This document shows positions 44,806 to 53,390 of a DNA stretch of 64,000 bases, piece by piece. The notes beneath the pieces were generated by a model. It did no database searches, had not been told where the DNA came from, and worked only from the letters and a program-made list of their open reading frames with translations. Origin of the DNA: Herpetosiphon aurantiacus DSM 785 (GTDB taxonomy: Bacteria > Chloroflexota > Chloroflexia > Chloroflexales > Herpetosiphonaceae); contig CP000875.1 in assembly GCA_000018565.1 (NCBI GenBank), forward strand, positions 5,223,199 through 5,287,198, written 5' to 3'. The position numbers were made by a program, and so were the translations under genes. Each line of letters begins with the position of its first letter. Positions within the stretch are counted from its first letter, which is position 1.

Positions 44806-46095
44806 CTAAAACCGCTGAATTGTGATCAGGCCACCTGAACGCGGCTGATTGGTTGGCAACCAGACAGGCCGTAAATCTTGGTTAGGCACAAGTTGCCATT
44901 GATAATTGGCGAGCAATTCGCGTAACACTAGGCGCATTTCAATTTGAGCCAACGCCAAACCAATGCAAATCCGTGGCCCGCCGCCAAAGCCAACCAAACT
45001 ATAGGCTTGTTTGCCTTCGTTACAAGGCGCTGCAAAGCGATTGGGATTGAACTGAGTAGGATTATGCCACAGACTTGGCATCTGGTGGGTATAGACTGAT
45101 GAATACATCGCCAGCCAGCCCTGCGGCACATGATAGCCAGCATATTCAAAAGCTTCAACAACTCCGCGAAAACCACCAGGCGCTGGCGGATGTAACCGCT
45201 CAGCCTCACGCAGCACATGATCGAGCAAACTATGGTGATTAGTACTTAATTCTTGACGCAAACGTTGCAGGATTTCGGGGTGTTGCGCCAATTCAATACA
45301 AATCCAAGTCAGCAACGAGGCAACGGTATCGTGGCCAGCCCATAACAACAATAATAATTCGCTAATTAATTCATCATCAGGGCGATTTGGCTCAGCTTGG
45401 AGCATCAAACTTAAGCTATCCAAGGCATCAGCTGCTATGTTCAAACGGCGGAGTTCAATTAAATAACTTAAGGTTTGGCGCAACCGCTCGCCAGATTTTT
45501 GCGCCCGAAAATAAGGTGTTGCTGGAATTGGATAGGGCAACGGGGTAAACAAACCAGCGGTAAACGCCGCAAAATCATGATGCAAAGCCTCGGCAATTGG
45601 GGCTGGCGTGCGGCCACAAACCACGAGCAATGCCACGTCAAACGCCAACGTTTGCAAGCGTTCCAACAAACAAATCGGTTCAGCATCGGGCCAGGTTTGC
45701 AATTGTTGCCGAATCAGGTGTTGAATTTGTGGTTGCAGTTGCTGAAGGGCGGCATGGGCAAAAGCAGGTTTGAGCAAGCTACGTTGCTGATCGTGCTGAT
45801 GACCATCAGTCAACGATAAACCACCACCCATGAGCCGCAACATAGCCCGGCCCCAGCCAGCTCGCCACGAAAAATACTGTAAACCTTGGCTCAGCATAAA
45901 GCGATTGCCTGCTGGCTCCAATAAAACGACACAAGGCCGACCCAAAAGATGGGTCGACCAAATCGGGCCATAGCGTTGGGCGCGTGCTTGGGCAAATTGC
46001 AATGGGTCAGCGGCCCACTCGCGAATCTCGCCAATCACGGGCGCACCAAACGAGCCAGGCGGACAGCCAGCCTGAGGAGCTAAACGCCGTTTCAC
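44806..46095 (-). CDS. Cytochrome P450
   Basis: The 429-residue soluble P450 has the oxygen-binding I helix AGHDTVASLLTW, ExxR in EAERLHPP, and the heme loop FGGGPRICIG with the thiolate Cys377. There is no N-terminal membrane anchor. The sequence between the motifs does not point to a specific substrate; members with the short ERLHPP form include fatty acid and terpenoid hydroxylases. The redox partner is not encoded nearby. The GTG start at 46095 lies 3 bases after the preceding stop codon and has no good ribosome site, so translation is probably coupled to the surface-protein gene before it. Confidence 0.92.
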   Translation of the reverse strand: MKRRLAPQAGCPPGSFGAPVIGEIREWAADPLQFAQARAQRYGPIWSTHLLGRPCVVLLEPAGNRFMLSQGLQYFSWRAGWGRAMLRLMGGGLSLTDGHQHDQQRSLLKPAFAHAALQQLQPQIQHLIRQQLQTWPDAEPICLLERLQTLAFDVALLVVCGRTPAPIAEALHHDFAAFTAGLFTPLPYPIPATPYFRAQKSGERLRQTLSYLIELRRLNIAADALDSLSLMLQAEPNRPDDELISELLLLLWAGHDTVASLLTWICIELAQHPEILQRLRQELSTNHHSLLDHVLREAERLHPPAPGGFRGVVEAFEYAGYHVPQGWLAMYSSVYTHQMPSLWHNPTQFNPNRFAAPCNEGKQAYSLVGFGGGPRICIGLALAQIEMRLVLRELLANYQWQLVPNQDLRPVWLPTNQPRSGGLITIQRF

Positions 46096-46098
46096 CTG

Positions 46099-46560
46099 TT
46101 AGCGCATCAATTTCAAGCCAAAGCGTCCAGCCAAGCCTAACACAACCAAACTCACACCCAGCCACAACCAAGTATTTGAGCTTTGTGGGCTGCTGGTTAC
46201 TGGTAAAGCAACAGGCACAGGCTTGACCACGCCAGTATCAGGCAAGGTCACCGGTGGCACTGGCGTAGCAGTCGCCGGAATTGGCGTGGCAGTTGGCAAG
46301 GCAGTTGCGGTTGGTTCAACGGTTGCCGTTGGTAAAGCAGTTGCGGTTGGCTCAAGAGTTGGCTCAGCCGTGGCACCTGGAACTGATGTTACTGGTGCCC
46401 GAGTTGCCGTGGGCAACGGTGTTTCTGTCGGCGGCGGCGTGGGCGTTAACGTTGGGCGTGGTGGTTGAGCCAGGCTACTAGCAGCAGCAGGCTGGAGCAA
46501 GACCAAACTAAGCACTCCTAGCAAGGCGGCAGCAAACAAGCCAGAGAAACGACGAAACAT
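46099..46560 (-). CDS. Secreted Pro/Thr-rich protein with LPDTG motif and C-terminal anchor
   Basis: The 153-residue protein has an N-terminal signal peptide (RRFSGLFAAALLGVLSLVLLQPAAA), a ~75-residue Pro/Thr/Ala stalk with PTATxxPTAT repeats, then TLPDTG. A C-terminal hydrophobic segment (WLWLGVSLVVLGLAGRFG) and a short basic end KLMR follow. The order matches sortase substrates, but 20 residues separate LPDTG from the hydrophobic segment, more than usual, and no sortase gene is in this window. It could simply be a membrane-anchored stalk. ATG 46560 has AGAGG 6 bases upstream. It is coupled to the P450 gene, 3 bases downstream. Confidence 0.75.
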   Translation of the reverse strand: MFRRFSGLFAAALLGVLSLVLLQPAAASSLAQPPRPTLTPTPPPTETPLPTATRAPVTSVPGATAEPTLEPTATALPTATVEPTATALPTATPIPATATPVPPVTLPDTGVVKPVPVALPVTSSPQSSNTWLWLGVSLVVLGLAGRFGLKLMR

Positions 46561-46703
46561 AAGCAACCTCTCGACAAAACTGATTCTGCTAAGTTAGGGT
46601 TCAGGTGGGTATAAGGCTATTATACCAGTTTGAACGCCCAAATTCTGATTAATATTCGGGTGTTTTGCAAAGAGCCTAGCCTTGGCAAAATCTTGCACTA
46701 GGC

Positions 46704-47126
46704 CTAACCACGACTAGGAATAATCACCACAGCAATTTGCACATCATCTGGGTTAATCGCATGGTCACGATACAATTTACGGGCAGCCTCGCTGGTCGCC
46801 GATTGCCAGCAACGTTCTGCCGCCAACACAATTTTGTCGATGCCCTGAATTGCCGAAAAGCGAGCAAAGGCGGTGGCAGCTTCGGCTGGAGCAGTGCCCG
46901 CAAATGCTGGCGAGGCGATCAGATCAACTTTTTCAACCGCCAATTGGGCATAGGCTTGGGCAATTTCGGCTTCAACATCGGGGGTGATTTCGCCATGCGG
47001 CGCAGTATGGTACACCTTGGTATTCAGCACAAAACCCGGGGTTGTGCCAGCTAAATCGCGGGCAACTAAACCAACCAAGGCTGGCTCAACAGTAGCAGCC
47101 TGATCAAGAGCAATCAGAAAATTCAC
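46704..47126 (-). CDS. Hypothetical protein
   Basis: The 140-residue soluble alpha/beta protein starts MNFLIALDQAATVEPALVG, with a strand-helix pattern (VEKVDLIASPAFAG, DKIVLAAERCWQ, VQIAVVIIPSRG). The alternation of hydrophobic strands and amphipathic helices suggests a Rossmann-like or universal-stress-like fold, but no signature was found. ATG 47126 has GGAGG 10 bases upstream. It is separated from the surface-protein gene by 143 bases, so it is probably transcribed on its own. Confidence 0.6.
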   Translation of the reverse strand: MNFLIALDQAATVEPALVGLVARDLAGTTPGFVLNTKVYHTAPHGEITPDVEAEIAQAYAQLAVEKVDLIASPAFAGTAPAEAATAFARFSAIQGIDKIVLAAERCWQSATSEAARKLYRDHAINPDDVQIAVVIIPSRG

Positions 47127-47434
47127 AACACGCCTCCATCAGCGGTTAATCACAATAGTCAAAGGGTATTATAACAATCGTTAAGTAGAGGGGTTAGTGA
47201 TCAGAGGCCAGTTTTCAGAATTTAGATTGATCCACGAAGGACACGAAGAGCTTGGCTATAGGCTTTTGGCTGGCAATTCCTGTGAAATACCAAGCATTAT
47301 TACAAGAGCCAATAGCCCATAGCCACCCATCCGCTACGCCGCTACGTTACAGCCGTCAATCAGCCTAGATAACCATGATTTCTTCTGCTATGCTACCGAT
47401 ACGATCGTTTTGGATTCACTCGTTAGAGGTATTG
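47127..47434. other. Intergenic region with repeats, no gene seen
   Basis: It contains CCACGAAGGACACGAAGAGC (about 47230) and a GGCTATAGGC segment with a partial reversed partner (about 47258-47330), then AT-rich DNA before the small membrane-protein gene. The ATGs at 47375 and later look like part of the leader, not the true start. Confidence 0.5.
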
Positions 47435-47803
47435 ATGAGCTATCAGATGCCAAATAATCCACAAGGCAACGCGCGAATCAGAAAGATCATGCTGATTATT
47501 TTTAGCTGTTTATGCGTTCTTTCGATTCCTATAATTTTCTTTGCCTATCAAACATCCAAGGCGCTTGATGATTTTTATTTTGGCACAAGATCGAATGCTG
47601 TTAATAGTAGTTGGCAGATTCTTAGCATAGGCAGTTTGGGTAGCTTAGCATTGGCGGCATTTTTCTGGTCACGCTCTATTAAAAAGCAGTGGCAAGAATC
47701 CAAACGTAAATACAATCTGATTCTATTCCTCCAACTAGTCAGCCTAAGCTGTATGACCTTGAGTATTTGGAATTTGCTCTATCTCTTTATCTATGTTTTG
47801 TAA
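47435..47803 (+). CDS. Small membrane protein, hypothetical
   Basis: The 122-residue protein has three hydrophobic segments (KIMLIIFSCLCVLSIPIIFF, then WQILSIGSLGSLALAAFFW, then LILFLQLVSLSCMTLSIWNL). It is richer in A and T than neighbouring genes. No family was recognised. ATG 47435 has AGAGG 5 bases upstream and is preferred over an in-frame ATG at 47375. The stop codon lies at the edge of an inverted repeat. Confidence 0.55.
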   Translation: MSYQMPNNPQGNARIRKIMLIIFSCLCVLSIPIIFFAYQTSKALDDFYFGTRSNAVNSSWQILSIGSLGSLALAAFFWSRSIKKQWQESKRKYNLILFLQLVSLSCMTLSIWNLLYLFIYVL

Positions 47804-47909
47804 CCACAAAGAACACGAAGATCGCTAAGCTTCGTTGATTAATTGCTCAGCATTTAGCAGTAATCCAGACATTTGATTCTTCGTGTTCTTCGCGTCCTTC
47901 GTGGTTAAA
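47802..47909. repeat. Inverted repeat of the ACGAAG family after the 47435-47803 gene
   Basis: Left arm (ACCACAAAGAACACGAAGAT, 47802-47822) and right arm (TCTTCGTG, then CTTCGTGGTT, ending 47909) face each other across ~55 bases. A GTTCTATGTTC word follows at 47911-47940. Confidence 0.7.
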
Positions 47910-47971
47910 TATGTTCTATGTTCTTTGCTCTATGTTCTACTTGCCCCGTCCCCATGGTACAATAGCCATGT

Positions 47972-47995
47972 GCGTCAACCGTTGGCGCTTTTTTT
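47972..47995 (+). terminator. Hairpin with T7 tract ahead of queD
   Basis: A 7-bp stem GCGTCAA/TTGGCGC (one G-T pair) with loop CCG is followed directly by seven T residues, 25 bases before the queD start codon. It could end transcription coming from upstream. A TACAAT box (47958-47963) lies just before it and TTGACA (47994-47999) just after. It may instead be an attenuator for queD; no preQ1 riboswitch consensus was found. Confidence 0.6.
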
Positions 47996-48020
47996 GACAT
48001 TTAAACACCTAGTAGATGAT

Positions 48021-48422
48021 ATGTACGCGATTCTTACCAAACAATTTCGCTTCGAAGCAGCCCATCAACTCCCCAATCATCGCGGCAAATGTGCGCGGTT
48101 ACATGGCCATTCCTATTTATTAGAGGTCAGTGTGCGTGGGCTGATTCAGCCCACTCGTGGTCAAAGCGATGATGGCATGGTGATTGATTTAGAACAAATT
48201 AAGCAGTTGGTCAACGAAATTATTATTGCTCGCGTTGATCACTATAATCTTAACGATTTTTTGAGTGTGCCCAGCACCGCCGAAAATATCGCCCATTGGA
48301 TGTGGGATCAGCTTGAACAGCAAGCGCCTGAATTTGCCGCCTTGCTATGGAGAATCCGGCTGTGGGAGACTGCCAGTGGCTATGTTGAAATTAGCCGTGC
48401 CGAACGCGAGGCCCAGCCATGA
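48021..48422 (+). CDS. queD: 6-carboxy-5,6,7,8-tetrahydropterin synthase
   Basis: QueD converts dihydroneopterin triphosphate to 6-carboxytetrahydropterin, the second step towards queuosine. The 133-residue protein has FRFEAAHQLPNHRGKCARLHGHSYLLEV, in which the three zinc-binding His and catalytic Cys are seen, then VDHYNLND, STAENIAHWMWDQL and a C-terminal ETASGYVEIS. ATG 48021 (MYAILTKQ) is chosen by homology; the ribosome site is weak. The stop overlaps the queE start by 4 bases (ATGA), so the two are coupled. Confidence 0.92.
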   Translation: MYAILTKQFRFEAAHQLPNHRGKCARLHGHSYLLEVSVRGLIQPTRGQSDDGMVIDLEQIKQLVNEIIIARVDHYNLNDFLSVPSTAENIAHWMWDQLEQQAPEFAALLWRIRLWETASGYVEISRAEREAQP

Positions 48423-49111
48423 ATGTGATGGAAGTTTATCGCTCAGTCCAAGGTGAAGGCACCTTGATGGGTGTGCCAACCACGTTTGTACGCTTTTTTG
48501 CCTGCAATTTGCGCTGTAGCTGGTGCGATACCAAATATTCATGGAGCGTCAAAGAGGGCGGTAAATGGGAAGATTTGCCAATTGCGACCCTCGCGCAGCG
48601 CATTGCCGACCAAGGAGCACGCCATGTCGTATTAACTGGCGGCGAGCCAATGTTGCAGCGCGAATTGCCAGCCTTGGCTCAAACCCTTCGAGCTGCTGGC
48701 CATCATCTCACAGTTGAAACTAATAGCACCCTCTTTCGCCCCGAACTGGTTGAGTTGATCAATCTCTGGAGCTTATCGCCAAAATTGGCCGGAGCCAACA
48801 CCGGCATGTTGCGGCTCGAACCGTTACGCCAATTTATGCAATTGCCAGCCGAACAGCAACAATGGAAATTTGTGATCACTGGCGAGAGCGATTTAGCTCA
48901 ATTGCATCAATTTGTCAGTGAACATCAGGCTTTTGCCGAGGCTCAATTGCCAATTATTTGGCAGCCAGAAGGTCGCTGGGCCGAGCGCGATTATGCTCAT
49001 GCTCTCGAATGGCTGGCCGAACGTGCTCAATTGCCTGAATGGCGACCGTTCAATGTGCGCGTGCTGCCGCAAATGCATGTGCTGATTTGGGGCCAAAAAC
49101 GGCTTGTCTAA
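48419..49111 (+). CDS. queE: 7-carboxy-7-deazaguanine synthase (radical SAM)
   Basis: QueE rearranges 6-carboxytetrahydropterin into 7-carboxy-7-deazaguanine, the next step of the queuosine route. The 230-residue protein has VYRSVQGEGTLMGVPTTFVRF and the radical SAM cluster motif CNLRCSWCD (C-x3-C-x2-C). TGGEPMLQ binds SAM, and VETNST and LSPKLAG follow. Its ATG overlaps queD by 4 bases. Neither queC nor queF was found in the window. The flippase-like gene starts 20 bases downstream. Confidence 0.92.
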   Translation: MNVMEVYRSVQGEGTLMGVPTTFVRFFACNLRCSWCDTKYSWSVKEGGKWEDLPIATLAQRIADQGARHVVLTGGEPMLQRELPALAQTLRAAGHHLTVETNSTLFRPELVELINLWSLSPKLAGANTGMLRLEPLRQFMQLPAEQQQWKFVITGESDLAQLHQFVSEHQAFAEAQLPIIWQPEGRWAERDYAHALEWLAERAQLPEWRPFNVRVLPQMHVLIWGQKRLV

Positions 49112-49131
49112 TGCTTCCAAGGGAGTTCTGT

Positions 49132-50760
49132 GTGGCACTACAATTCCTAAGCCTACCAACAGTTTCATTGCGAAGCTGGGTTTTGGTAGGCTTATTCAGT
49201 TTGGGGCTGGTAGGCTTATTGGGCTTAACCTTGGCAGGCATTCGCCGTTGGAGCAAGCCACGCCAAGCAACTGACGACCATTTGAGCACGATTGGCCGCA
49301 ACACTAGTATTCCCTTTGCTCTACAAATGGCCAGTCGCATGCTTGATTTGGTCTTTGCGATGATTCTTTATCGCTTTTTGGCTGCCGAAACCGTTGGAGC
49401 CTACGACTTTGCGGCAGTGATTGTCGTCAATTATTTTGGCACAATTGCCGATTGGGGCTTAACGGTTTTGGCAACGCACGAAATTGTGCGCCAGCCAAGC
49501 CAAGCGCCCCAAACATTTCGCACAACGCTCTGGCTCCGTTTGCGTTTTGCAATTTTAGCCTTGCCAATTGCCGTGATTTTTGTGCTGATCTACAACGGCT
49601 TGGCGCAGGCTGAGATTACGGCGGTTGGCCTGACCAGTCAGCAAATTACGGTGATCACAATTTTGATGCTGACCTTGTTTCCGGCGGCACTTTCGGCCAG
49701 CGTCACCGCTTGGTTGCAAGGCCACGAGCGCTTGGTCGCGGCTGCGGTCGTCAATCTTTTGACCAATATTGGGAGTGCAGCATTTCGCTTAACTGCCTTG
49801 ATTTTGGGCTTTGGCATTATTGGGATTGCTAGCGGAGCCTTGGCGGGAGCATTGCTCAGCGCCCTCTTATTTTGGCTGGCGATGCGGCGTTTCTTCCCCG
49901 AAGTAGCGTGGTTTGGCCCAACCTTACCCGCCAAACCCTTGCTCAAAGAGGGCTACCCGCTCTTGCTCAATAGTTTGTTGATGACGATCTTTTTTCGTTT
50001 CGACACCATTTTGTTGAGCGCCTTCCACGGCTTTGTGGTCTCGGCAACCTATGGCGTAGCCTATAAACTGATTAATTTCACCCAAATTGTGCCGCCAATT
50101 GTGGTTAACGCGATTTTCCCGACGCTAATTCGCCGTTCCGGCGATGATCGAGCTGGAATGAGTCGGGCTTATGCTGGCACATTGCGTATGTTGCTGAATT
50201 TAGCGTTTGGCATCGCCGTTGTGGCTACAATTATCGCTGTGCCACTAACCACATGGCTCGCCGATCGGCCTGAATATTTGCCAGGCAGCGTCTATGCCTT
50301 GATGATTACGATTTGGTATTTACCAGGCAGCTATCTGAATGGCCTGACTCAATATGTGATTATCGCGCTGGGCAAGAAACAGGCAATTACTAAGGCTTTT
50401 GGTTTAACTGCAATGGTCAATTTGGGCTTGAATATTTGGTTGATTCCACGCTATAGCTATTTTGCCGCCGCCGCAATCACGATTGTTTCTGAGCTTGTGT
50501 TATTTTTGCCGCTCTGGCTGGTACTACGCCGCGAACAGATTAACATCAACTTGGCGAGTTTATTTTGGCGGCCTGCGCTGGCAGCATTGCTGGCTGGTGG
50601 TATCGGCTGGTTGTTGCTCAGCATCAATGTGTATTTGGCAGGAGTCGTAACCGGATTAATCTATGGCGCTGGCTTATGGTTCAGCGGCAGCATCGGCCAA
50701 ACAGAACGCGAATTGGCTGCGCGGATGTTTAAAAAGTTACGCCCCCAAGCATCAAGCTGA
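49132..50760 (+). CDS. Wzx/MOP-superfamily flippase-like membrane protein
   Basis: The 542-residue protein has about 13-14 hydrophobic segments without a signal peptide. Between segments it has PFALQMASRMLDLVFAMILYRFLAAETVGAYDFA, VGLTSQQITVITILMLTLFP and GVAYKLINFTQIVPPIVVNAIFP. These are typical of O-antigen/teichoic acid flippases (MOP superfamily), which move lipid-linked oligosaccharides across the membrane. GTG 49132 with GGGAG 6 bases upstream is the better start; an earlier in-frame ATG would overlap queE. It is probably co-transcribed with queDE by proximity, though the functions are not related. The 3' end overlaps the convergent cupin gene by 9 bases. Confidence 0.8.
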   Translation: MALQFLSLPTVSLRSWVLVGLFSLGLVGLLGLTLAGIRRWSKPRQATDDHLSTIGRNTSIPFALQMASRMLDLVFAMILYRFLAAETVGAYDFAAVIVVNYFGTIADWGLTVLATHEIVRQPSQAPQTFRTTLWLRLRFAILALPIAVIFVLIYNGLAQAEITAVGLTSQQITVITILMLTLFPAALSASVTAWLQGHERLVAAAVVNLLTNIGSAAFRLTALILGFGIIGIASGALAGALLSALLFWLAMRRFFPEVAWFGPTLPAKPLLKEGYPLLLNSLLMTIFFRFDTILLSAFHGFVVSATYGVAYKLINFTQIVPPIVVNAIFPTLIRRSGDDRAGMSRAYAGTLRMLLNLAFGIAVVATIIAVPLTTWLADRPEYLPGSVYALMITIWYLPGSYLNGLTQYVIIALGKKQAITKAFGLTAMVNLGLNIWLIPRYSYFAAAAITIVSELVLFLPLWLVLRREQININLASLFWRPALAALLAGGIGWLLLSINVYLAGVVTGLIYGAGLWFSGSIGQTERELAARMFKKLRPQASS

Positions 50761-51105
50761 TTCTAGCGGCGCTAGCACTCGATCACCATGGCTATTTGGT
50801 TGCGAAATCAGCAAAAAATGCAGCTCATCTGGGCCTTGATTGCTCAATTGATGGGCTGCTCCAACCGGAATCGCCAACGAATCGCCTGCTTGAAGCTGGT
50901 GAATTATGCCATCAACTTCAAGTGTCGCAACCCCTTGCAACACATAAAACACTTGGTCGGCATATTCGTGGTAATGGCGCACCTCGGCTTTGCCAACGGG
51001 CACACGCTCTTGAATCAGCGTGAACGCCGCTGATTTATGTAAAAACCAGCCGTCGCAGCCATCGCCCCAAACATAATGTTCAGCATTTTTGAGATTAATC
51101 ATCAT
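50752..51105 (-). CDS. Single-domain cupin
   Basis: The 117-residue protein is a single beta-barrel cupin. Motif 1 reads VRHYHEYADQVFYVLQG: two His are present, but the Glu ligand of the standard pattern is Gln here. Motif 2 is PVGAAHQLSNQG, keeping the His. Small cupins bind metals and act as enzymes, isomerases or sensors. ATG 51105 fits a GAGAG site at 7 bases; ATGs at 51111 and 51102 are also in frame. It lies 11 bases after the metallopeptidase gene and is probably co-transcribed with it. The 3' end overlaps the convergent flippase gene by 9 bases. Confidence 0.75.
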   Translation of the reverse strand: MMINLKNAEHYVWGDGCDGWFLHKSAAFTLIQERVPVGKAEVRHYHEYADQVFYVLQGVATLEVDGIIHQLQAGDSLAIPVGAAHQLSNQGPDELHFLLISQPNSHGDRVLAPLESA

Positions 51106-51116
51106 CAGCATGCTCT

Positions 51117-52487
51117 CTACAGCGGCAACATCCGCTTGCGCATAGCTCGTCGCCGATCAATATTCCACGCTAAACCCAACCCAACCACCACAATCAAGCC
51201 AATTCCCACAATTTTTAGCCGTAGATTAAGCGATTCAAGCAACTGAGCGGCTTGGCTGCGCCCATTATTATCGCCAAGCTGGCTAAATAAATTAGCAGCT
51301 TGCTCAATATTATTACGCGCAGCAACTATGCGAATTCCATTCAAATCGCGGCGGGCGGTTTCGAGTAGTTGCTGGGCTTTGAGGCCTTGGTCAGCGCGTT
51401 GTAGGTAATCATTCAGCAGCTTTTGGCGATCAATTCGCGCCAAATCAGCAAATAATGGCAACGCTTGTTCGATCGCGGTTTTGGCCTCAGCATAACGGCC
51501 TTCCAATAGCGCCACGCGGGCGGCGGCAGCAGCATCTTCGGCTCGCACGCCTTTGCGAGCTTGTTCGCGCAGCGCCGCAATCGCCGGATCATCCTTGATC
51601 GTCAGGGCGGTTTCGGCGGCAGTCAAGGCCTCGCTATAACGTCCAGCAGCCAGAGCTGTTTCGATGCTCGCTTGATCGAAGGCGACACTCGGCGCTTGCT
51701 TCCAACCACCATCGATCCAGGTTGGCAGTTGAGCCAGCCATTCACTTTCAAGGCTTTCGGCACTAAGACTATAGGCTTGGCTGAGGGCTGAACGATAGCC
51801 ACTAGCCGTGCGCAACGCCTCTAAAAAAGCCAAAAATCGTGCCATACCATAACGCTGAATCAAAAATGAGACCATCGACCAGCTTTGTGGATAGCCCAGT
51901 TCTGGATTATCGTAGACTGCGCCAGCACTATCTAATAAGCGCCAGGTCGCAAGCGCGTTATTCTCGAGGGCTTGTTTGAGCAAGGCAATTTTATAGCCGC
52001 TTTGGCTGGTTGGCACTTCAACATATTGGGCAATGCCTTCCTGCCACATCGTACTTAATCGGCCATCGGAAAGCTCGGCAGCAATGATATGCATTAATTC
52101 ATGGCGCACATTATTGCGTAATTCTTCATCGCTCATGCCTACAGTTTGCTGCACAGCAATGCTAATTTCGCGTCGCCCAGTGTGGGCATGAGCCACGATG
52201 CCTTCCAGCCAACGGGCCGCCGGGTTTACCTGTTGATAGAGTTCTTTGGTAGGGTAGATGCGCAGCGTCAAGGGTGGGGCAGGTCGATAGCCAACGACCG
52301 CCGTAACTTCCTCGTAGATCGCGTCGCTATAGCCAGCATAGCGCTCGGCTTCGGCTTCGCTGCCTTGGGGATACAAAATAGAAATATAGGTAGTTTTGCG
52401 TTCAAGCCATTGAGGAAGATTGGTTTGAGCAGCCACAGGATGCGGCCAGAGCAGCAGAATGATCAGCAAACATAACAATCGGCGCAT
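51117..52487 (-). CDS. Membrane-anchored zinc metallopeptidase (peptidase MA-like)
   Basis: The 456-residue protein has a signal peptide (RRLLCLLIILLLWPHPVAAQ), then an extracytoplasmic gluzincin-like domain with NNVRHELMHIIAAELS (HEXXH) and MWQEGIAQYVE, where the Glu is the third zinc ligand. A helical middle contains LAAGRYSEALTAAETALTI and LLEGRYAEAKTAIEQALP, TPR-like repeats. A C-terminal hydrophobic segment (LKIVGIGLIVVVGLGLAW) and basic tail (RRRAMRKR) keep it in the membrane with the catalytic part outside. It lies 37 bases after the small-protein cluster; their products could be substrates or partners. ATG 52487 has AAAGGG upstream. Confidence 0.85.
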   Translation of the reverse strand: MRRLLCLLIILLLWPHPVAAQTNLPQWLERKTTYISILYPQGSEAEAERYAGYSDAIYEEVTAVVGYRPAPPLTLRIYPTKELYQQVNPAARWLEGIVAHAHTGRREISIAVQQTVGMSDEELRNNVRHELMHIIAAELSDGRLSTMWQEGIAQYVEVPTSQSGYKIALLKQALENNALATWRLLDSAGAVYDNPELGYPQSWSMVSFLIQRYGMARFLAFLEALRTASGYRSALSQAYSLSAESLESEWLAQLPTWIDGGWKQAPSVAFDQASIETALAAGRYSEALTAAETALTIKDDPAIAALREQARKGVRAEDAAAAARVALLEGRYAEAKTAIEQALPLFADLARIDRQKLLNDYLQRADQGLKAQQLLETARRDLNGIRIVAARNNIEQAANLFSQLGDNNGRSQAAQLLESLNLRLKIVGIGLIVVVGLGLAWNIDRRRAMRKRMLPL

Positions 52488-52524
52488 CGGTAAATCCCTT
52501 TCCTATGCGCCAATTGTACCATGG

Positions 52525-52923
52525 CTACCACGCGCCACTCGAATCGCCACCACCTGAGCTTGATGAACTATTATTCGGAGCCAGCGACTCTAAATCGATA
52601 AAATCGGGATCAATCGGATTCCAATGCACATTCGGCAAATGGACTGGCGGATCTTGATAGGTATTGTAGCGCCAACGTGGCTTTTTACGCGGAATGGTGG
52701 GATCATGGGCACGCCGCGGCTCTAAGCGAGCTTGTAATGAGCGTGGGCGAAAAAAGATAATCCAAATCACATAACTTGACAACAAAAACCCAGGCACGAT
52801 CACTATTGCCAACAAAAAACTAAGCGTAGTAAAGGGCAAGAGCAACTGCATACTGATCAAGGCTAGTGAACTAAGCCAAACGATCACGGTTGGTTTATGT
52901 GGAGCAAGTTTTTGTAAAATCAT
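52525..52923 (-). CDS. Tail-tagged two-pass membrane protein (GDSSGAW end)
   Basis: The 132-residue protein has two hydrophobic segments (VIVWLSSLALISMQLLLPF and LLAIVIVPGFLLSSYVIWII), a basic, Pro-rich central part (RPRSLQARLEPRRAHDPTIPRKKPRWRY), then a tail with SSSSSGGG ending in GDSSGAW at the C terminus. That ending is shared, with S for A, by the next two genes upstream. ATG 52923 has AGAGGA 6 bases upstream. Fifth of the small-protein genes. Confidence 0.75.
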   Translation of the reverse strand: MILQKLAPHKPTVIVWLSSLALISMQLLLPFTTLSFLLAIVIVPGFLLSSYVIWIIFFRPRSLQARLEPRRAHDPTIPRKKPRWRYNTYQDPPVHLPNVHWNPIDPDFIDLESLAPNNSSSSSGGGDSSGAW

Positions 52924-52934
52924 GTTAAATCCTC

Positions 52935-53384
52935 TCACCACGAGCCACTTGAATCGCCACTGTTACTATCCGATGAACTACTCGAATCGCTTGACCAAGA
53001 GCCAGCCGAATCGCCACTTGAGGACGAATCATAGGTTGATTGTGAATAATCGTAGCTTGCCGACCACGCCGAATCATTACTCGAACTTGCATAGGAGGCA
53101 GCCGTGGATTGATCGTTACTGGCTGAATTATTGAGCGAATGTTGGGCTTGATCCGGTTGGATTTGGCTCGAATACACTTTATTACGTTTGTTGTGTTGTG
53201 CTTTAGCCCGACGTTTGGCTTTATTGCTTTTAGGGTTCGGCGCTGAATAGGGATAGGATTGATGGATTCGGCGTTGCTTAGTTTTGGCTGGCCGCACCGA
53301 TCGAAGACGACCGAGCAACATTATACTGAGCAAAGACAGCACGAGTGCCAAGCTAAGGCCGATTACTATCATAAATCCATTCAT
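52935..53384 (-). CDS. Tail-tagged membrane protein (GDSSGSW end), hydrophilic linker
   Basis: The 149-residue protein has one N-terminal hydrophobic segment (FMIVIGLSLALVLSLLSIMLLG), a very basic, Asn/Gln-rich linker (KSNKAKRRAKAQHNKRNK) and a long Ser/Asp-rich low-complexity tail ending in SGDSSGSW. The tail region (residues ~85-149) is mostly Ser, Asp, Tyr and Asn. It starts 6 bases after the stop of the upstream gene and 11 bases before the next, with no strong ribosome site of its own, suggesting coupling. Confidence 0.7.
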   Translation of the reverse strand: MNGFMIVIGLSLALVLSLLSIMLLGRLRSVRPAKTKQRRIHQSYPYSAPNPKSNKAKRRAKAQHNKRNKVYSSQIQPDQAQHSLNNSASNDQSTAASYASSSNDSAWSASYDYSQSTYDSSSSGDSAGSWSSDSSSSSDSNSGDSSGSW

Positions 53385-53390
53385 CGCGTA

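Noticed and set aside
47972-47995. preQ1 riboswitch before queD
   Set aside because: The hairpin lacks the C-rich loop and A-rich tail pattern of preQ1-I and is too short for other classes.
47883-48020. An earlier start for queD that would add 46 residues
   Set aside because: The added part crosses the inverted repeat and the hairpin, and family homology begins at MYAILTKQ.
49039-49131. An upstream start for the flippase gene overlapping queE
   Set aside because: A GTG at 49132 with GGGAG 6 bases upstream is better, and the upstream part overlaps queE out of frame.
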